Shown here one piece after another: positions 61,561 to 64,000 of a DNA stretch of 64,000 nucleotides (positions are counted from its first letter, which is position 1; the number at the start of each line of letters is the position of its first letter). Below the pieces are notes generated by a model. It made no database searches. It was given only the letters and a program-made list of their open reading frames with translations, and was not told where the DNA came from. A program made the translations under genes and the position numbers. The DNA is from Dictyobacter aurantiacus (GTDB lineage Bacteria; Chloroflexota; Ktedonobacteria; Ktedonobacterales; Ktedonobacteraceae), in the NCBI RefSeq assembly GCF_003967515.1, contig NZ_BIFQ01000002.1, forward strand, positions 2,356,001 through 2,420,000, in the 5' to 3' direction.

Positions 61561-62460
61561 TTAACCTTTGAGCGCGCCTGCGGTCAAGCCGGAGACCACG
61601 CGCCGTTCCAACAACATGATCAGGATAACCAGTGGGATTACCGATAAGACTGTGGCCGCCGAGAGAATGGCGAAGTTGGTCGTAAACTCTGTCTGGCTGA
61701 TGGTGACGATGCCGACTGGCAGCGTATACGTTTTGGTGCTGGTATAGTTGAGGGCGAACAGGTATTCATTCCAGTTGCCGACAAAGACAATGATAGCGGT
61801 GGCGAACAGTCCAGGGACGGTCACGGGCAAGATGATCTGAATAAACGCCCGAAAGCGCGACAGGCCATCGACGATGGCAGCCTCCTCAAGCTCCATGGGA
61901 ACATCCTGGAAGAAGGCCATCAGGATCAGTACCGCCAGTGGTAGGCCAAAGACAGAATAAGGTAAGATCAGGCCTGGCAGCGTATTCAACAGGTGCAGGC
62001 TATGTAAAATCTGGTAGATGGGGATAACCTGGACCAGCGGCGGGAAGAGTGAGAAGAAGAGTACCACTAATAGGATAATACCCTTCCAGCGGAAGTGTAG
62101 TCGCGCAAAGGCGTAGGCTGCCAGAGTTGCCAGCACCATTGTGATGAGCATCGAAACGCTGGCCGTAATGATGCTATTGACGTAATAGCGGCCGATCTCA
62201 CCTTGCAGAGCCTCTACATAGCTGCCGAGCGTCGGATGTGCTGGTAGCAGGGGCGCCGGAACCGCTGTGGTCTCTTCTGGCGTCATCAAAGAGGTTGCCA
62301 GAGCCCAGAGCATAGGAAAGAACTGGATCAGCAGAATGAGCGCAGAGATTACGAAGATAATCGTACTGGTCAGAAAGAACAGGGGCCTGCGCGGCGACTT
62401 TATTCTTGCCAAACCGGGCTGTGCCTGATGCTGGTGTTCTGCTTGTAGTGTCTGTGCCAT
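61561..62460 (-). CDS. Carbohydrate ABC transporter permease, MalG/LacG type
   Basis: 299 aa, six TM after a ~28-residue cytosolic tail. The EAA loop EEAAIVDGLSRFRAFIQIILP contacts the ATPase. Second permease of the importer; it starts 21 nt downstream of the first. No ATPase gene lies in the visible part, as usual where MsmX-like ATPases are shared. Confidence 0.93.
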   Translation of the reverse strand: MAQTLQAEHQHQAQPGLARIKSPRRPLFFLTSTIIFVISALILLIQFFPMLWALATSLMTPEETTAVPAPLLPAHPTLGSYVEALQGEIGRYYVNSIITASVSMLITMVLATLAAYAFARLHFRWKGIILLVVLFFSLFPPLVQVIPIYQILHSLHLLNTLPGLILPYSVFGLPLAVLILMAFFQDVPMELEEAAIVDGLSRFRAFIQIILPVTVPGLFATAIIVFVGNWNEYLFALNYTSTKTYTLPVGIVTISQTEFTTNFAILSAATVLSVIPLVILIMLLERRVVSGLTAGALKG

Positions 62461-62481
62461 AGATTACAATCCTTCCAACAT

Positions 62482-63399
62482 TTAGCTTACACCGGGACGA
62501 TACAGGGTACGTAGGTAGACAACGATAAAGGCAAAGGTAATCAGCATCAGCACGATCGCGATATTGGAACCATAAGGGAAATCGCCGAACTGCTGAATCT
62601 GCAGGTTGATGTAGAGTCCCAGGTTCTGCGTTGCGGTGCCAGGCGCTCCGTTGGTGAAGGCGCTGATCAGGTCAAAGGCCTGCAGTGACTCGATGGTACG
62701 CAGTACCAGCGTCACCACCAGGGTTGGGCGCACTAATGGCAGCGTGACGCGCCATAGCGCCTGCCAGGAGGACGACCCATCCACGCGCGCAGCCTCGATC
62801 GTCTCCTCCGGCACTGCCTGCAGGCCGGCCAGCACCAGTAGCGCCACCAGCGAATTGGCCTTCCAGATCGCCAGTACATAGATCAGGGTGACCGCCAGCG
62901 GAGCAGAGCCAAGCCAGTTAATCAGGTGCGCATGATCAATGATATGGAACCGAAGTAGCAGGCTGTTCACCAATCCATATTGATCATTAAAGATATAAGC
63001 CCAGATGACCGAATTGGTCGCGGTTGGAATGGCCCATGGCAGCAGGATTGCCGTGCGTACCAGCCAGCGACCGCGAAACTTCATATTCGCGAACAACGCC
63101 AGTGCCGTGCCAAAGATCATTTGTCCCGTCACCGTAATCAAGCTGAAGAGCAGAGAGAATCTCAGAGCACTCCAGAACTGAGCATCATGGGCCATGCGGA
63201 CATACCCATCCAGCCCGGCCAGAGACATACCCAGTCCGAATGAGCCGCCCTTGTGGAACGAATACCAGATGGTGCTTAGCGCTGGATAGACGCCCATCGC
63301 CAGCAGTGCGATCAGGACCGGAGCCAGCATCGCCCATGCCAGCCGCTCCTCCCGACGTTCCAGCATACTCCTCTTCGCGCGTGAACGAACTACCGCCAT
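62482..63399 (-). CDS. Carbohydrate ABC transporter permease, MalF/LacF type
   Basis: 305 aa, six TM, with EAA loop EETIEAARVDGSSSWQALWRVTLP. The first hydrophobic segment begins near residue 24. ATG 63399 has AAAGGA about 10 nt upstream; a TTG three codons earlier overlaps the site. It forms the heterodimeric channel with the next gene. Confidence 0.93.
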   Translation of the reverse strand: MAVVRSRAKRSMLERREERLAWAMLAPVLIALLAMGVYPALSTIWYSFHKGGSFGLGMSLAGLDGYVRMAHDAQFWSALRFSLLFSLITVTGQMIFGTALALFANMKFRGRWLVRTAILLPWAIPTATNSVIWAYIFNDQYGLVNSLLLRFHIIDHAHLINWLGSAPLAVTLIYVLAIWKANSLVALLVLAGLQAVPEETIEAARVDGSSSWQALWRVTLPLVRPTLVVTLVLRTIESLQAFDLISAFTNGAPGTATQNLGLYINLQIQQFGDFPYGSNIAIVLMLITFAFIVVYLRTLYRPGVS

Positions 63400-63464
63400 A
63401 GGTTGCAATCCTTTCCCTCTGTATGTACTGCAGTGGGGTTCACAGAGGTGATAATCCCCTGTGA

Positions 63465-63489
63465 GGGTCCAGGAGAGACTCCCGGACCC
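63465..63489 (-). other. Intercistronic hairpin between binding protein and permease genes
   Basis: GGGTCCAGGAG / CTCCCGGACCC (one wobble) with a 3-nt loop. Located between the binding-protein stop and the permease start; it may protect the upstream message or reduce read-through, giving more binding protein than permease. Confidence 0.5.
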
Positions 63490-63534
63490 CGGTTTGGGAA
63501 ATGTTCAAAAGTTCGGGATGACTGATCAGAGCTA

Positions 63535-64000
63535 TCAGGCCAGGGACGCAACCTGCGATTGCACGCCATGCAGCGCGTCGGCCGCCGACTGCTGATTGCT
63601 GAGAACGCCGTTGATGGCGGCCTGCAGTGGAGTCGTAAACTGGTTATACGTTTTCAACTGCGGGCGATTGTGACCACTATTGAGAATCGTTGCCAGGTCT
63701 TTGAACTGCGGATGTTTGCTTTGTAGCGTTGGATCGCTGACCACATCGGGGCGTGTCGAGACCAGCCCGGCGTTCTGCGCCAGCGAGGTCTGCGTCTCCT
63801 TGCTGAGCAAGAAGTCAATAAAGGCCCATGACTCATCTTTATATTTTGAATTGGCGTTGATGGCCAGCACCCAGCCGCCCGTGCAGCCTTGTCCCTTGCC
63901 ACCATTGAGGGCCAGTGTGGGCGCGATGCCCACCTTGCCGGCTACCTTTGAGTTTTTAGGATTGTTGGCCAGAGCATAGGCAAAGGTCCAGTTACGCATG
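63535..64000 (-). CDS. Extracellular sugar-binding protein of the ABC importer (C-terminal part only)
   Basis: Only the last ~154 residues are in the window; the 5' end lies beyond position 64000. GCTGGWVLAINANSKYKDESWAFIDFLLSKETQTSLAQNAGLVSTRPDV is typical of the C-terminal lobe of type-1 solute-binding proteins (SBP_bac_1), followed by the final helices (QAAINGVLSNQQSAADALHGVQSQV). It captures the sugar outside the cell and delivers it to the two permeases. Confidence 0.9.
   Translation of the reverse strand, partial: MRNWTFAYALANNPKNSKVAGKVGIAPTLALNGGKGQGCTGGWVLAINANSKYKDESWAFIDFLLSKETQTSLAQNAGLVSTRPDVVSDPTLQSKHPQFKDLATILNSGHNRPQLKTYNQFTTPLQAAINGVLSNQQSAADALHGVQSQVASLA

Overview
The window looks like a stretch of a soil Ktedonobacteria-type (Chloroflexota) chromosome. 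This is inferred from the gene mix: a DUF6114/DUF6230-like surface cassette, two IS200/IS605-group insertion sequences, many one-gene transcription units closed by near-perfect hairpins, LacI/TetR-controlled sugar and lipid modules, several cytochrome P450/monooxygenase systems, and strong Shine-Dalgarno starts with occasional TTG/GTG. No rRNA, tRNA, CRISPR array or replication origin was seen. No database search was possible; family calls come from motifs read in the translations, and starts were chosen mainly by Shine-Dalgarno spacing.

Layout. 0-6 kb: an S53 (sedolisin) peptidase, an MFS transporter, and a divergent GH51 arabinofuranosidase / LacI repressor pair with operators at the promoter. 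6-9.5 kb: a decayed alpha/beta hydrolase, a membrane protein, an NAD-dependent epimerase with a 40-bp palindromic operator, and a P450. 9.5-11.4 kb: an IS200/IS605 element (tnpA+tnpB) between the P450 and a TetR gene. 12.5-14.8 kb: a DUF6114 membrane protein, a DUF6230-like exported protein and a P/T-rich secreted protein. 14.9-16.7 kb: threonine dehydratase and a SHOCT protein. 16.9-18.8 kb: an IS607-type element (serine recombinase + TnpB). 19-25.9 kb: acyl-ACP thioesterase, HdeD-like protein, acyl-CoA synthetase, an HtrA-like protease without PDZ, and a two-subunit TPP decarboxylase plus cyclase. 25.9-28.5 kb: divergent pyrD and pyrC. 28.7-34.5 kb: a polytopic GT87-like protein, an alpha/beta hydrolase, and a divergent MHS transporter / MatB-like acyl-CoA synthetase pair sharing an inverted repeat. 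35-36.8 kb: Ca2+/H+ antiporter and truncated haemoglobin. 36.9-41.1 kb: TetR, Baeyer-Villiger-type monooxygenase, SDR and HSL-type esterase, resembling the mycobacterial mymA operon. 41.1-44.7 kb: a YndJ-like protein/epimerase operon divergent from its likely TetR, then a nucleotidyltransferase-like protein. 44.9-46.8 kb: a small protein resembling the C-terminal helical part of Csd1/Cas8c, followed by a lipoprotein phosphoesterase. 46.9-49.8 kb: a complete ferredoxin - ferredoxin reductase - P450 operon. 50-54.4 kb: TrhO, a CAP-domain lipoprotein, a nitronate monooxygenase remnant and an APC permease. 54.7-57.8 kb: esterase, LacI regulator with a textbook promoter/palindrome, adenosine deaminase. 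57.9-64 kb: a hypothetical protein and a carbohydrate ABC import operon (binding protein cut by the window edge, two permeases, GH31 glycosidase, small GNAT).

Together the genes suggest plant-polymer and lipid/ketone catabolism under local repressors, with secreted hydrolases. The most unusual items are the solo Cas8c-C-terminal-like protein, the identical operator-in-promoter design shared by two TetR genes 25 kb apart, long perfect palindromes inside divergent promoter regions, and a GTAGGTGC hairpin repeat at the 3' ends of genes that supplies stop codons.
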